Below are positions 19,470 through 27,534 of a stretch of 64,000 nt of DNA, piece by piece. A program made the translations under genes and the position numbers. This DNA comes from CAVXJN01 sp963762165 (GTDB lineage Bacteria; Pseudomonadota; Gammaproteobacteria; JASBUN01): assembly GCA_963762165.1 (NCBI GenBank), contig CAVXJN010000003.1:1364001-1428000 (forward strand), read 5' to 3'. Numbering within the stretch: the first letter of the stretch is position 1; each line of letters starts with the position of its first letter. A model generated the notes under the pieces. That model did no database searches, was not told the origin of the DNA, and worked only from the letters and a program-made list of their open reading frames with translations.

Positions 19470-20255
19470 ATGCCCCTGCTGGTCTGGATACTGTTGTTCG
19501 CTTTGCTCGGCAGTGTGCTGAGCGTACTTGCGGCCGGTCTGTTCCTGCTCTTGCCCGATCGGGTTCACGAACGGGTGCTGCCTCACTTCGTCAGCTTCGC
19601 CATCGGCGCACTGTTGGGGGCGGCATTTCTGGGGTTGCTGCCACACGCGTTGGAAGCGACTTCGGCCCACGACTTTCAATACTTGACCGGCACCGTGCTG
19701 GTTGCATTGCTGGGGTTCTTCCTGCTCGAGAAGATGGTTCTCTGGCGCCATTGCCATGCCGGCGACTGCGAAGCCCATGCGCCGGATGCGTTCGACCGGG
19801 GTCGTAAGAATTCCCTCGTCAGCATGATCGTGGTCGGCGACGGGCTGCATAATTTTGTCGATGGGATATTGATCGCGGCCGCGTTTCTGACCGACATCAA
19901 GCTGGGTATTGTCACCGCCATAGCGGTTGCTGCACACGAGATTCCGCAGGAAGTCGGCGATTTTGCCTTGCTGTTGCACGGCGGCCTGAGCCGCATGCGT
20001 GCGCTTGGTTTCAATCTGTTGTCCAGTCTGACTACCATCATTGGCGCGGTTTTGACTTACTTGAGTTTGTCCCCGAGTCAAGCCGTGATCCCGTATATCC
20101 TTGCCGCCGCCGCGGCGAGCTTCATCTATATCGCCGTCGCCGACTTGATCCCCAGTCTGCACCACCGCACGCGGTTCAGCGAAACGGTGGAGCAGATCAC
20201 GCTGATTGCACTGGGCGTGCTGGTGATACCGGTTACCCACGCCTGGTTGCATTGA
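19470..20255 (+). CDS. ZIP family metal transporter
   Basis: Inner-membrane divalent metal transporter of 261 residues with about eight hydrophobic segments. The metal-site motifs are clear: HNFVDG in one helix and HEIPQEVGDFALL in the next. A His/Cys-rich loop (WRHCHAGDCEAHAPD) lies between membrane segments, as in ZIP proteins. Substrate is probably zinc or iron but cannot be set by sequence alone. It has no obvious operon partner. Confidence 0.9.
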   Translation: MPLLVWILLFALLGSVLSVLAAGLFLLLPDRVHERVLPHFVSFAIGALLGAAFLGLLPHALEATSAHDFQYLTGTVLVALLGFFLLEKMVLWRHCHAGDCEAHAPDAFDRGRKNSLVSMIVVGDGLHNFVDGILIAAAFLTDIKLGIVTAIAVAAHEIPQEVGDFALLLHGGLSRMRALGFNLLSSLTTIIGAVLTYLSLSPSQAVIPYILAAAAASFIYIAVADLIPSLHHRTRFSETVEQITLIALGVLVIPVTHAWLH

Positions 20256-20387
20256 AATAGTCCGAATCGTGCTGTTTCCTGGGCACTGAGCGCAAGCGAC
20301 GGTCCACCGGAACCTGCCCGTCCCGGTCGGCGCGCACCGCACGATTGCGCGTATATACTGGGCCCAGGCAATTGCGCAGGAGGTGCA

Positions 20388-21881
20388 ATGGAACAGAGCG
20401 TCGGCGTCCTGCACTGGATCGTGGTCGGCCTCGGCTGGGGCGGCGGATTGGTGGTGCTGTGGCTGCTGGTGATGTTCGTCCAGGACCTGCTGCAGACCGA
20501 GCATACGGTGCGGCGCAACTTTCCGGTCATTGGCCGGATGCGATATTTTCTCGAGTGGCTCGGCGAATACTTCCGTCAATATTTCTTCGCCAATGACCGC
20601 GAAGAATTGCCATTCAATCGCTCCACCCGCAATTGGGTCTACCGCACGGCCAAGAATATCGGCGGTACCATCGGTTTCGGCGGCACCAACGATTTGCGTG
20701 AAGCCGGCTCGATCATCTTCGTCAACGCGCCATATCCGGTGCTGGAGGAGGAGCGGCAACCCGCCCCGCCCTTGTCCATAGGTCCGCAATGCGAATACCC
20801 GTTTGTCGCCTCCCAGATCGTCAATATTTCCGGCATGAGTTTCGGTGCGATTTCTGAACCTGCGGTGCGCGCGTTGTCGACCGGCGCCGGGCAGGCGGGC
20901 ATCTGGCTCAATACCGGCGAAGGGGGGCTGACCCCGTACCATCTCGAAGGCCAGTGCGACTTGATCTTTCAGATTGGCACAGCGAAATACGGCGTGCGCG
21001 ACCAACAGGGCCGTCTGGATGAAAAATCCCTGCGTGAAATCGCCAAGCGAGTCAAAGCGTTCGAAATCAAGCTGGCTCAGGGAGCCAAGCCCGGGCGCGG
21101 CGGGTTATTGCCGGGGCCCAAAGTAACCGAGCAAGTGTCCAGGATTCGCGGCATTCCGGTGGGTGTCGCATCGTATAGCCCCAACCGCCACCCGGAAGTC
21201 CACAGCGATGACGATCTCCTCGATATGATCGCGCAGGTGCGGGATGCCACGGGGCGGCCGGTAGGGATCAAGCTGGTGCTTGGATCGGCTCGGCCCATTG
21301 TCGATCTCTGCGAAGCCATTCAGAGGCGGGGCGTCGAATATGCGCCCGATTTCATCACCCTGGATGGCGGCGACGGCGGGACCGGCGCCGCGCCCCAGGT
21401 GCTTGCCGATCATGTCGGTCTGCCACTCAATGAGGCTCTGCCGATCCTGGTCGATACCTTACTCGGCAGCGGCTTGCGGGAGCGGGTGCGGGTGGTCGCT
21501 TCGGGCAAACTGGTGACCTCGGCCCATGTCGCCTGGGCGCTTTGTGTAGGTGCCGATTTTACGGTCACGGCGCGGGGGTTCATGTTCGCGCTCGGTTGCA
21601 TCCAGGCGCTGCAGTGCCACAAGGACACCTGTCCTACGGGTATCACCACCCACAATCGGCGGCTGCAACATGGTTTGGTCGTCGCAGACAAGTCGCGCCG
21701 GGTGGCGCATTACGCACGCGGCATGAACGATGAGGTGGGCCGCCTGGCACATTCCTGCGGATTGGCCCACGCGCGGCAATTCCGCCGCGAACATGCGCGC
21801 ATCGTGCAAGCCCCCGGCCGAAGTGTGCCGATGGACGAGTTGTACCCATATCCCGCCGGTAGAGTTTCGGCTTTGACTTGA
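20388..21881 (+). CDS. FMN-binding glutamate synthase family protein (stand-alone GltB-like)
   Basis: A 497-residue protein with an N-terminal membrane segment (about 5-30), then the FMN/2-oxoglutarate barrel of glutamate synthases (SGMSFGAISEPAVRALS, TGEGGLTPYH, KPGRGGLLPG, DGGDGGTGAAP). The iron-sulfur cysteine cluster is C-x5-C-x4-C in LGCIQALQCHKDTCPTG. It lacks the amidotransferase and GXGXG domains of true GltB, so its electron donor and substrate are unknown. It starts behind AGGAGG at 20388. Its stop codon overlaps the clpB heat-shock promoter. Confidence 0.87.
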   Translation: MEQSVGVLHWIVVGLGWGGGLVVLWLLVMFVQDLLQTEHTVRRNFPVIGRMRYFLEWLGEYFRQYFFANDREELPFNRSTRNWVYRTAKNIGGTIGFGGTNDLREAGSIIFVNAPYPVLEEERQPAPPLSIGPQCEYPFVASQIVNISGMSFGAISEPAVRALSTGAGQAGIWLNTGEGGLTPYHLEGQCDLIFQIGTAKYGVRDQQGRLDEKSLREIAKRVKAFEIKLAQGAKPGRGGLLPGPKVTEQVSRIRGIPVGVASYSPNRHPEVHSDDDLLDMIAQVRDATGRPVGIKLVLGSARPIVDLCEAIQRRGVEYAPDFITLDGGDGGTGAAPQVLADHVGLPLNEALPILVDTLLGSGLRERVRVVASGKLVTSAHVAWALCVGADFTVTARGFMFALGCIQALQCHKDTCPTGITTHNRRLQHGLVVADKSRRVAHYARGMNDEVGRLAHSCGLAHARQFRREHARIVQAPGRSVPMDELYPYPAGRVSALT

Positions 21882-21904
21882 AACCCTCGTTTTAGCCCGC
21901 ATCT
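21877..21904 (+). promoter_or_regulatory. Heat-shock (RpoH-type) promoter of clpB
   Basis: CTTGAAA, a 12-base spacer and CCCGCATCT fit the sigma-32 pattern (CTTGAA, 11-16 bases, CCCCATNT). The -35 box overlaps the stop of the preceding gene, and the predicted transcript start is about 45 bases before the clpB ATG. A heat-shock promoter is expected for clpB. Confidence 0.78.
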
Positions 21905-21956
21905 CTAAGAGTATCTTCAAAGACACGCTTCGTTCGAGTTCGAGGGGTTAGCAGCA

Positions 21957-24554
21957 ATGAGAATGGATAAACTCACCAGCAAGTTTCAGATGGCGTTGGC
22001 AGACGCCCAGAGCCTCGCCGTCGGGCGGGACCATCAGTTCATCGAGCCAGCCCACGTTTTGACAGCGCTGCTCGATCAGGAGGGCGGCACGGTGCGCCAT
22101 CTGCTGGCGCAATCCGACGTCAACGTCAACAGCCTGCGCTCGAGCCTCGGTGAAGCGCTGGACCGGCTGCCTTCCGTGCAGGGTGCGGGCGGCGATGTGC
22201 ACCTGTCCAACGATCTCGGCCGCTTGCTCAATCTCACTGACAAGCTTGCGCAACAGCGCAAAGACAATTACATCTCCAGTGAGCTGTTCGTCCTGGCGGC
22301 ACTCGAAGACAAGGGGCCGATAGGCGAGTTGCTGCGCAAGGCGGGTGCCAGCAAGGGTGCTCTGGAGCAGGCAATCGAGCAACTGCGCGGCGGCCAGCGG
22401 GTCGATGACCCCAATGCCGAAGAACAGCGCCAGGCGCTGGAAAAATACACCATCGACATTACCGAGCGGGCCGAGCAGAACAAGCTGGACCCCGTAATCG
22501 GCCGCGACGATGAAATTCGGCGCACCATTCAGGTATTGCAGCGCCGGACCAAGAACAATCCGGTGTTGATCGGCGAACCGGGCGTGGGCAAGACTGCCAT
22601 CGTCGAAGGGCTGGCGCAGCGGATCGTCAACGGCGAGGTTCCTGAAGGCCTGAAGAGCAAGCGGGTGCTGTCCCTGGACATGGGCTCGCTGCTGGCGGGG
22701 GCGAAATTTCGCGGTGAATTCGAAGAACGCCTGAAGGGCGTGCTGAACGACCTGGCCAAGCAGGAGGGTCAGGTCATATTGTTTATCGACGAGCTGCATA
22801 CCATTGTCGGCGCAGGCAAGGCCGAGGGCGCGCTCGACGCGGGCAATATGTTGAAGCCTGCTCTGGCGCGCGGAGAATTGCATTGCATCGGTGCGACCAC
22901 GCTCGATGAATACCGAAAATACATCGAAAAGGACGCCGCTCTGGAACGACGGTTTCAGAAGGTGTTGGTGAACGAGCCCAGTGTCGAAGACACGATCGCG
23001 ATCCTGCGTGGGCTCAAGGAAAAATACGAAGTGCACCACGGCGTCGAGATCACCGACCCGGCGATCGTGGCCGCCGCCACCCTTTCCCACCGCTACATAG
23101 CCGACCGGCAGTTGCCCGATAAAGCCATCGATCTGGTGGACGAAGCCGCCAGCCGCATTCGCATGGAAATCGACTCCAAGCCGGAGCAGATGGACCGGCT
23201 GGAACGGCGCATGATTCAGCTCAAAATCGAGCGTGAAGCCCTGAAGAAGGAAACCGACGAGGCCTCGAAAAAGCGTCTCACCAATCTCGAGGAAGAAATC
23301 GACAAACTCGAGCGTGAGTTCGCGGATCTGAACGAGATCTGGAAATCGGAAAAAGCGGCCGTCCAGGGCACGACCCACATCAAGGAGGAATTGGAACGGG
23401 CTCGCACGGAACTGGAGAACGCCCGCCGTGCTGGCGATCTCGCGCGCATGTCCGAACTGCAATACGGCCGCATACCGGAACTCGAGAAGCAGTTAGACAT
23501 GGCATCGCAGGCGGAAATGCACGAGACCAAGTTGTTGCGCAATCGGGTCACGGATGAGGAAATCGCGGAAGTGGTATCGAAATGGACCGGTATCCCGGTC
23601 TCCAAGATGCTGGAGTCGGAGCGCGACAAATTGCTGCAAATGGAAGCTGCGCTACAGCAACGCGTGGTCGGACAGGCAGAAGCGGTTAAAGCGGTATCGA
23701 ATGCGATTCGTCGCTCGCGCGCCGGCTTGTCGGATCCCAACCGGCCCAACGGCTCGTTTCTATTTCTTGGCCCCACCGGCGTCGGAAAAACCGAGCTGAC
23801 CAAAGCGCTCGCGAATTTCCTGTTCGACACCGAAGAAGCGATGGTGCGCATCGACATGTCGGAGTTCATGGAAAAGCATTCCGTAGCGCGACTGATCGGC
23901 GCGCCTCCGGGTTATGTCGGCTACGAGGAAGGCGGCTACTTAACCGAAGCCGTACGCCGTAAACCGTATTCCGTGATATTGCTCGATGAGGTGGAGAAAG
24001 CGCACCCGGATGTGTTCAACGTGTTGCTGCAGGTGCTGGACGACGGTCGGTTGACCGATGGTCAGGGCCGCACGGTGGACTTTCGCAACGCCGTGATCGT
24101 CATGACATCCAACCTCGGTTCGCAACAGATTCAGGAGTTGGCGGGCGAAGATAATTACGACGCAATGAAGGCTGCAGTGATGGAGATCGTGGGCGGCCAT
24201 TTCCGCCCGGAATTCATCAATCGTATTGATGAGGTGGTCGTGTTCCATCCGCTGGCGGCGGAGCAGATCCGTGAAATCGCCAACATCCAGATCGATTATT
24301 TGCGCGCTCGGTTGCGGGACCGGGATATGGGACTGTCGTTGTCGGATGCTGCGTTGGATCGCCTGGGAACCGCGGGTTTCGACCCCGTTTACGGTGCGCG
24401 GCCTTTGAAGCGCGCAATACAGCAACAACTCGAAAACCCGTTGGCGCAGGAGATTCTCGCCGGCCATTACGGCCCCGGCGACGTGATCGAAGTAAACGTG
24501 CGTGACAATCAGTTGGTGTTCGAGAAGGGCAGGTCTGAGGTTTCGGCCGCCTGA
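21957..24554 (+). CDS. clpB: ATP-dependent disaggregase ClpB
   Basis: Hexameric AAA+ chaperone that, with DnaK, pulls proteins out of aggregates. The 865 residues show the N-terminal Clp repeat domain (1-150), NBD1 with Walker A GEPGVGKTA near 206, a long coiled-coil M-domain (about 405-530), NBD2 with Walker A GPTGVGKTE near 606, and the C-terminal domain. The start MRMDKLTSKFQMALADAQSLA aligns with other ClpB proteins. It begins about 45 bases after a heat-shock promoter and stands alone. Confidence 0.97.
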   Translation: MRMDKLTSKFQMALADAQSLAVGRDHQFIEPAHVLTALLDQEGGTVRHLLAQSDVNVNSLRSSLGEALDRLPSVQGAGGDVHLSNDLGRLLNLTDKLAQQRKDNYISSELFVLAALEDKGPIGELLRKAGASKGALEQAIEQLRGGQRVDDPNAEEQRQALEKYTIDITERAEQNKLDPVIGRDDEIRRTIQVLQRRTKNNPVLIGEPGVGKTAIVEGLAQRIVNGEVPEGLKSKRVLSLDMGSLLAGAKFRGEFEERLKGVLNDLAKQEGQVILFIDELHTIVGAGKAEGALDAGNMLKPALARGELHCIGATTLDEYRKYIEKDAALERRFQKVLVNEPSVEDTIAILRGLKEKYEVHHGVEITDPAIVAAATLSHRYIADRQLPDKAIDLVDEAASRIRMEIDSKPEQMDRLERRMIQLKIEREALKKETDEASKKRLTNLEEEIDKLEREFADLNEIWKSEKAAVQGTTHIKEELERARTELENARRAGDLARMSELQYGRIPELEKQLDMASQAEMHETKLLRNRVTDEEIAEVVSKWTGIPVSKMLESERDKLLQMEAALQQRVVGQAEAVKAVSNAIRRSRAGLSDPNRPNGSFLFLGPTGVGKTELTKALANFLFDTEEAMVRIDMSEFMEKHSVARLIGAPPGYVGYEEGGYLTEAVRRKPYSVILLDEVEKAHPDVFNVLLQVLDDGRLTDGQGRTVDFRNAVIVMTSNLGSQQIQELAGEDNYDAMKAAVMEIVGGHFRPEFINRIDEVVVFHPLAAEQIREIANIQIDYLRARLRDRDMGLSLSDAALDRLGTAGFDPVYGARPLKRAIQQQLENPLAQEILAGHYGPGDVIEVNVRDNQLVFEKGRSEVSAA

Positions 24555-24572
24555 AGCGCGATCCGGCGACGC

Positions 24573-24600
24573 CGGTTGCCTCGGTTAAACGAGGCAACCG
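24573..24600. terminator. Bidirectional hairpin between clpB and the lipoprotein gene
   Basis: A perfect 11-base stem (CGGTTGCCTCG with CGAGGCAACCG) and a six-base loop lie between two convergent genes. There is almost no T tract, so it may be a weak or Rho-assisted terminator. Confidence 0.6.
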
Positions 24601-24615
24601 TTGCCGACTTGCCAA

Positions 24616-24882
24616 TCAGTGCTGAGCGTCGTTCTCTCCCGGAGGAGTGATGTCGACGCTGGGCATTTTGCCCTCCTGGGTCTTTTCAACGTCGTACTTC
24701 GGCAGTTGACCGCCTTTTACATCTACGTCGGGACCACGTACGTCCACATCGGGCGCGCGACCTGGTTCGACGTTGACTTCGGGCAGCTTGCCCTTGTCGT
24801 CCACGTCCACGTCGCAGCCGGTCATAGCGCCGGCGGCGCCGATAAACAGAATACTCGCTGCAATAGCGGTTTTGGATTGCAT
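24616..24882 (-). CDS. Small DV-rich lipoprotein of unknown function
   Basis: An 88-residue predicted lipoprotein. The signal peptide MQSKTAIAASILFIGAAGAM ends in the lipobox MTGC (Cys22). The mature chain is acidic and built from short repeats of the form P-x-V-D-V: CDVDVDDKGKLPEVNV, APDVDVRGPDVDVKGG, KYDV and PSVDI. The start at 24882 has AAGGAG upstream. I recognise no enzyme family. The alternating Asp/Val pattern suggests beta-strands or a metal-binding or cell-envelope spacer; this is a guess. Confidence 0.75.
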   Translation of the reverse strand: MQSKTAIAASILFIGAAGAMTGCDVDVDDKGKLPEVNVEPGRAPDVDVRGPDVDVKGGQLPKYDVEKTQEGKMPSVDITPPGENDAQH

Positions 24883-25074
24883 GACATGCTCCTTTTTGGG
24901 GTTGCTATATCCGTATTTGCGGTCGTGGATAAACCGATCCGGCGAGCGCCGACCGAGACTTTGACTATCCCCGCCACTTGCGCTCCGAGATCTTCGGTTA
25001 TTTATCCTTATGCCCAATCAGGGTAGAACAGCAGTAGCGCGCCGCTAACGCAATCGTGTAGACAATTGGCGACA

Positions 25075-25950
25075 TCAGCGGCGGCCGCCACCCCCCGTGC
25101 GTTGCAACACGCGATCCAGCAGGCGCGCCGAAAGTACACGCCGCAGAAATCCGAACAGGTGGGTCGGGAAGGTGACGTAATAGCGGAGTTTCGGCTGTGG
25201 GCTTTCCAGGGCATGGATCACCTTGTGCAATACCGCCTCGGGATCGAGTGTAAACGGCGCGGCCGCACCTTCTTTACGCAGCCGGGCTTCCAGTCCCTCG
25301 TATGCGTTTCGGTGGGCGCTATTTTTAACGTCGATATGGGCCTCGAAGGCGCGCAATGCATTGTCCCGGAATCTGCTCCGTATCGGTCCCGGTTCCACCA
25401 GTGACACGTGAATGCCGCTGCCGCGCAATTCCAGCCGTAGCGTGTCGGTCAACCCCTCGAGCGCGAATTTAGTGGCGTTGTACGCGCCTCGGTAGGGCAG
25501 CGCGATCAGCCCCAATATGGAACTGTTTTGTACGATGCGACCGTAGCCCTGGCGGCGCATTACCGGTAGCACGGCGTTGGTGAGTTCCATGGTGCCGAAC
25601 AGATTGGTCTCGAATTGCGCGCGCAATACCTCGCGGCTTAAATCCTCGACCGCACCCGGTTGCCCGTAGGCACCATTGTTGAATAAGGCGTACAAGCGGC
25701 CGCCGGTTTGCTCGAGCACTTGTTGGACCGCGTCATGAATTGAGTTCGAGTCGTCCAGGTCGAGCCGCAATGCTTGCAGCCCGCGTTCGCGCAATTTCAC
25801 GACGTCCTCGGTGCGCCGTGCCGTCGCGAACACTGTGTAGCCGCGCGCGTGCAGGCCTTCCGCGACGCACAAGCCGATGCCGCTGGAGCACCCGCTGATC
25901 AAGATCGCGCGCTGGCTAAAATCTGTCTGGGCGGGGTTCGAACGTGTCAT
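25075..25950 (-). CDS. Short-chain dehydrogenase/reductase (SDR)
   Basis: A 291-residue classical SDR. The N-terminal NAD(P) site is SGCSSGIG (glycine-rich loop) and the structural NNGAYG stands where NNAG is usual. The catalytic Ser and YxxxK are in QNSSILGLIALPYRGAYNATK. Its longer C-terminus resembles SDR members acting on lipid or retinol-like substrates, but the substrate is unknown. The ATG at 25950 follows AAGGAA; upstream in-frame starts run into the DUF1614 gene. It is the last gene of a four-gene operon. Confidence 0.87.
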   Translation of the reverse strand: MTRSNPAQTDFSQRAILISGCSSGIGLCVAEGLHARGYTVFATARRTEDVVKLRERGLQALRLDLDDSNSIHDAVQQVLEQTGGRLYALFNNGAYGQPGAVEDLSREVLRAQFETNLFGTMELTNAVLPVMRRQGYGRIVQNSSILGLIALPYRGAYNATKFALEGLTDTLRLELRGSGIHVSLVEPGPIRSRFRDNALRAFEAHIDVKNSAHRNAYEGLEARLRKEGAAAPFTLDPEAVLHKVIHALESPQPKLRYYVTFPTHLFGFLRRVLSARLLDRVLQRTGGGGRR

Positions 25951-25979
25951 GCCGATTCCTTGTATGGTTGACTGCAGTC

Positions 25980-26630
25980 TCAAGCCAGAAGCACGGCTAC
26001 GATACCGGTAATGAAAATACCGTCGAAAGTTCCGGCGCCACCGATGGACGCGAGCGGCGCGCCCAGTTTGTGCACGTCGCCGAGGTGCAGCAGGTCGGCT
26101 CCAATCAATACGCCCAGTGTGCCGGATATGTAGGCAAGCGGCGCGCTCTGATCCGGCGCGAGTAAAATCGCAACCAATGCAGCACTCAAAGGCGCTACCA
26201 GAAAGGGGATTCCGATCCCGACTCCCGGTAGCGGACGGCTGCTCCAATAACATGCTGTGCTGACCAGCGCGGTCGCAATCAACGTCCGCGATGCCGGGAC
26301 CGAGCTGTAACTGGCGAGATAGGCGCAAAACGTTACCGGAATCAGACAGCCGCCCAAATTGACGGCGATCCGGGTGCGGCCGGTGAAAGGAATATCGCGA
26401 CCCAGCGGGTCCTGCACCGTGGGCGTGCTCGAATCTCGTTCGGCGCGCACCGAAAACAGCGGTACGTTGATGGCGCTGCCAAACAGTGATCCGAACAACA
26501 GCACATAGGCGCCCGCGGGAGACAAGCCGAGTTTTTCGAAAACAATGCCGACCAGGCCGACCTGAATCGCGGTGATGAGCACGATCAGGGAGGCGAACAG
26601 CAGCAACAGATTGAAAGGCGGTTGTCGCAC
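25980..26630 (-). CDS. DUF1614 family membrane protein
   Basis: A 216-residue multi-pass inner-membrane protein of unknown function. It carries the family signatures GVGIGIPFLVAPLSAA, AYISGTLGVLIGADLL and SIGGAGTFDGIFITGI. The gene lies seven bases after the PRPP-synthetase-like gene and 29 before the SDR gene, all on the minus strand, so it is probably co-transcribed with the nucleotide-salvage pair. Its role there is not known; transport is one possibility. Confidence 0.8.
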   Translation of the reverse strand: MRQPPFNLLLLFASLIVLITAIQVGLVGIVFEKLGLSPAGAYVLLFGSLFGSAINVPLFSVRAERDSSTPTVQDPLGRDIPFTGRTRIAVNLGGCLIPVTFCAYLASYSSVPASRTLIATALVSTACYWSSRPLPGVGIGIPFLVAPLSAALVAILLAPDQSAPLAYISGTLGVLIGADLLHLGDVHKLGAPLASIGGAGTFDGIFITGIVAVLLA

Positions 26631-26637
26631 TACACGT

Positions 26638-27531
26638 TCAACTGGATCGCAGTGCGCCTGCCAGCAAAGGCGCCAGGTTCACCGCGTTGCTCGGATGCGG
26701 AATACTGTCGGTACTCCAGATTCGATCAATACCGGCGCCATGAAGTAGTGTTTGGGTCTGTTCGTCGAACAGCGCATGGGTGATCAGGGCGTCGATCCGG
26801 GGTGCTCCGGCCTGTTTCAATTGCTCCGAAACACGCGCCAAGGTATTGCCCGTGCTGACCATGTCGTCCACCAACACCACGGCTCGTTCGGCAAGCGAGA
26901 ACCGCGGTAGGCGGACGCTGACGTCACGATCACTGCGACGGATTTTTTCGGCGATCACGTATTCGAATCCGCAGCCGCCGGCTACCGCGGCCACCCATTG
27001 GCGGGATTCGGAATCCGGTCCGACCAATAGGGTAGGCTGCCGCATCTGCTGCGACAGAAACGCCGACAGCATCGGTGCGGCGCTGAGTGCACGGGCTCCG
27101 GACATGGGTAGTGCCTGGTCGAGGCGGTCGATGCGGTGCAAATGCGGGTCGACCGTAACGACGACGTCGAATTGCGCTGCCAGGAAGGCGCCGATGATCC
27201 TCTGACTGACTGCTTCACCCGGTACGAAAGCCATGTCCTGGCGCATGTAGCAAAGATAGGGCGCCACCAGCGTCAAGTGGCCTGCGCCGAGTTGACGCGC
27301 CGTACGTGATACCAACAGGAGTTCGATCAGCTTCGAGTCCGGATCGAACAGACTGCGGCACAAGGCCACGCGTCGCGGCAGACGCTCCGGCAGCCGAACC
27401 CGCACTTCTCCGTCGGGAAACCGGTACAGGTCCACTGCCGCGCAAGGGCACGCAAGCGCACCAGCCAGCCGTTCGCCAGCCGATCGATACTCCGGGAACG
27501 TCAACACCAGTTCGGGCGGATCGTCGACCAT
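26638..27531 (-). CDS. Ribose-phosphate pyrophosphokinase-like protein
   Basis: A 297-residue member of the PRPP synthetase family (ATP + ribose-5-phosphate to PRPP + AMP). It shows the family RFPDGEVRVRL near residue 37, the APYLCYMRQD motif (typically PYxxYARQD), TVDPHLHRI and the PRPP loop VVLVDDMVSTGNTL. It is shorter and more divergent than housekeeping Prs, and its partner is the phosphorylase gene just upstream (three bases away). It probably makes or uses PRPP or a related phosphorylated ribose in a salvage route, not as the main Prs. No second prs is in the window. Confidence 0.83.
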   Translation of the reverse strand: MVDDPPELVLTFPEYRSAGERLAGALACPCAAVDLYRFPDGEVRVRLPERLPRRVALCRSLFDPDSKLIELLLVSRTARQLGAGHLTLVAPYLCYMRQDMAFVPGEAVSQRIIGAFLAAQFDVVVTVDPHLHRIDRLDQALPMSGARALSAAPMLSAFLSQQMRQPTLLVGPDSESRQWVAAVAGGCGFEYVIAEKIRRSDRDVSVRLPRFSLAERAVVLVDDMVSTGNTLARVSEQLKQAGAPRIDALITHALFDEQTQTLLHGAGIDRIWSTDSIPHPSNAVNLAPLLAGALRSS

Positions 27532-27534
27532 GGT

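Noticed and set aside
19335..21005. Minus-strand frame of 556 codons
   Set aside because: Antisense to pgeF, the ZIP gene and the FMN enzyme; low-complexity His/Gln/Arg sequence typical of a shadow frame.
21948..23462. Minus-strand frame of 504 codons
   Set aside because: Antisense to clpB, which is an unambiguous full-length gene.
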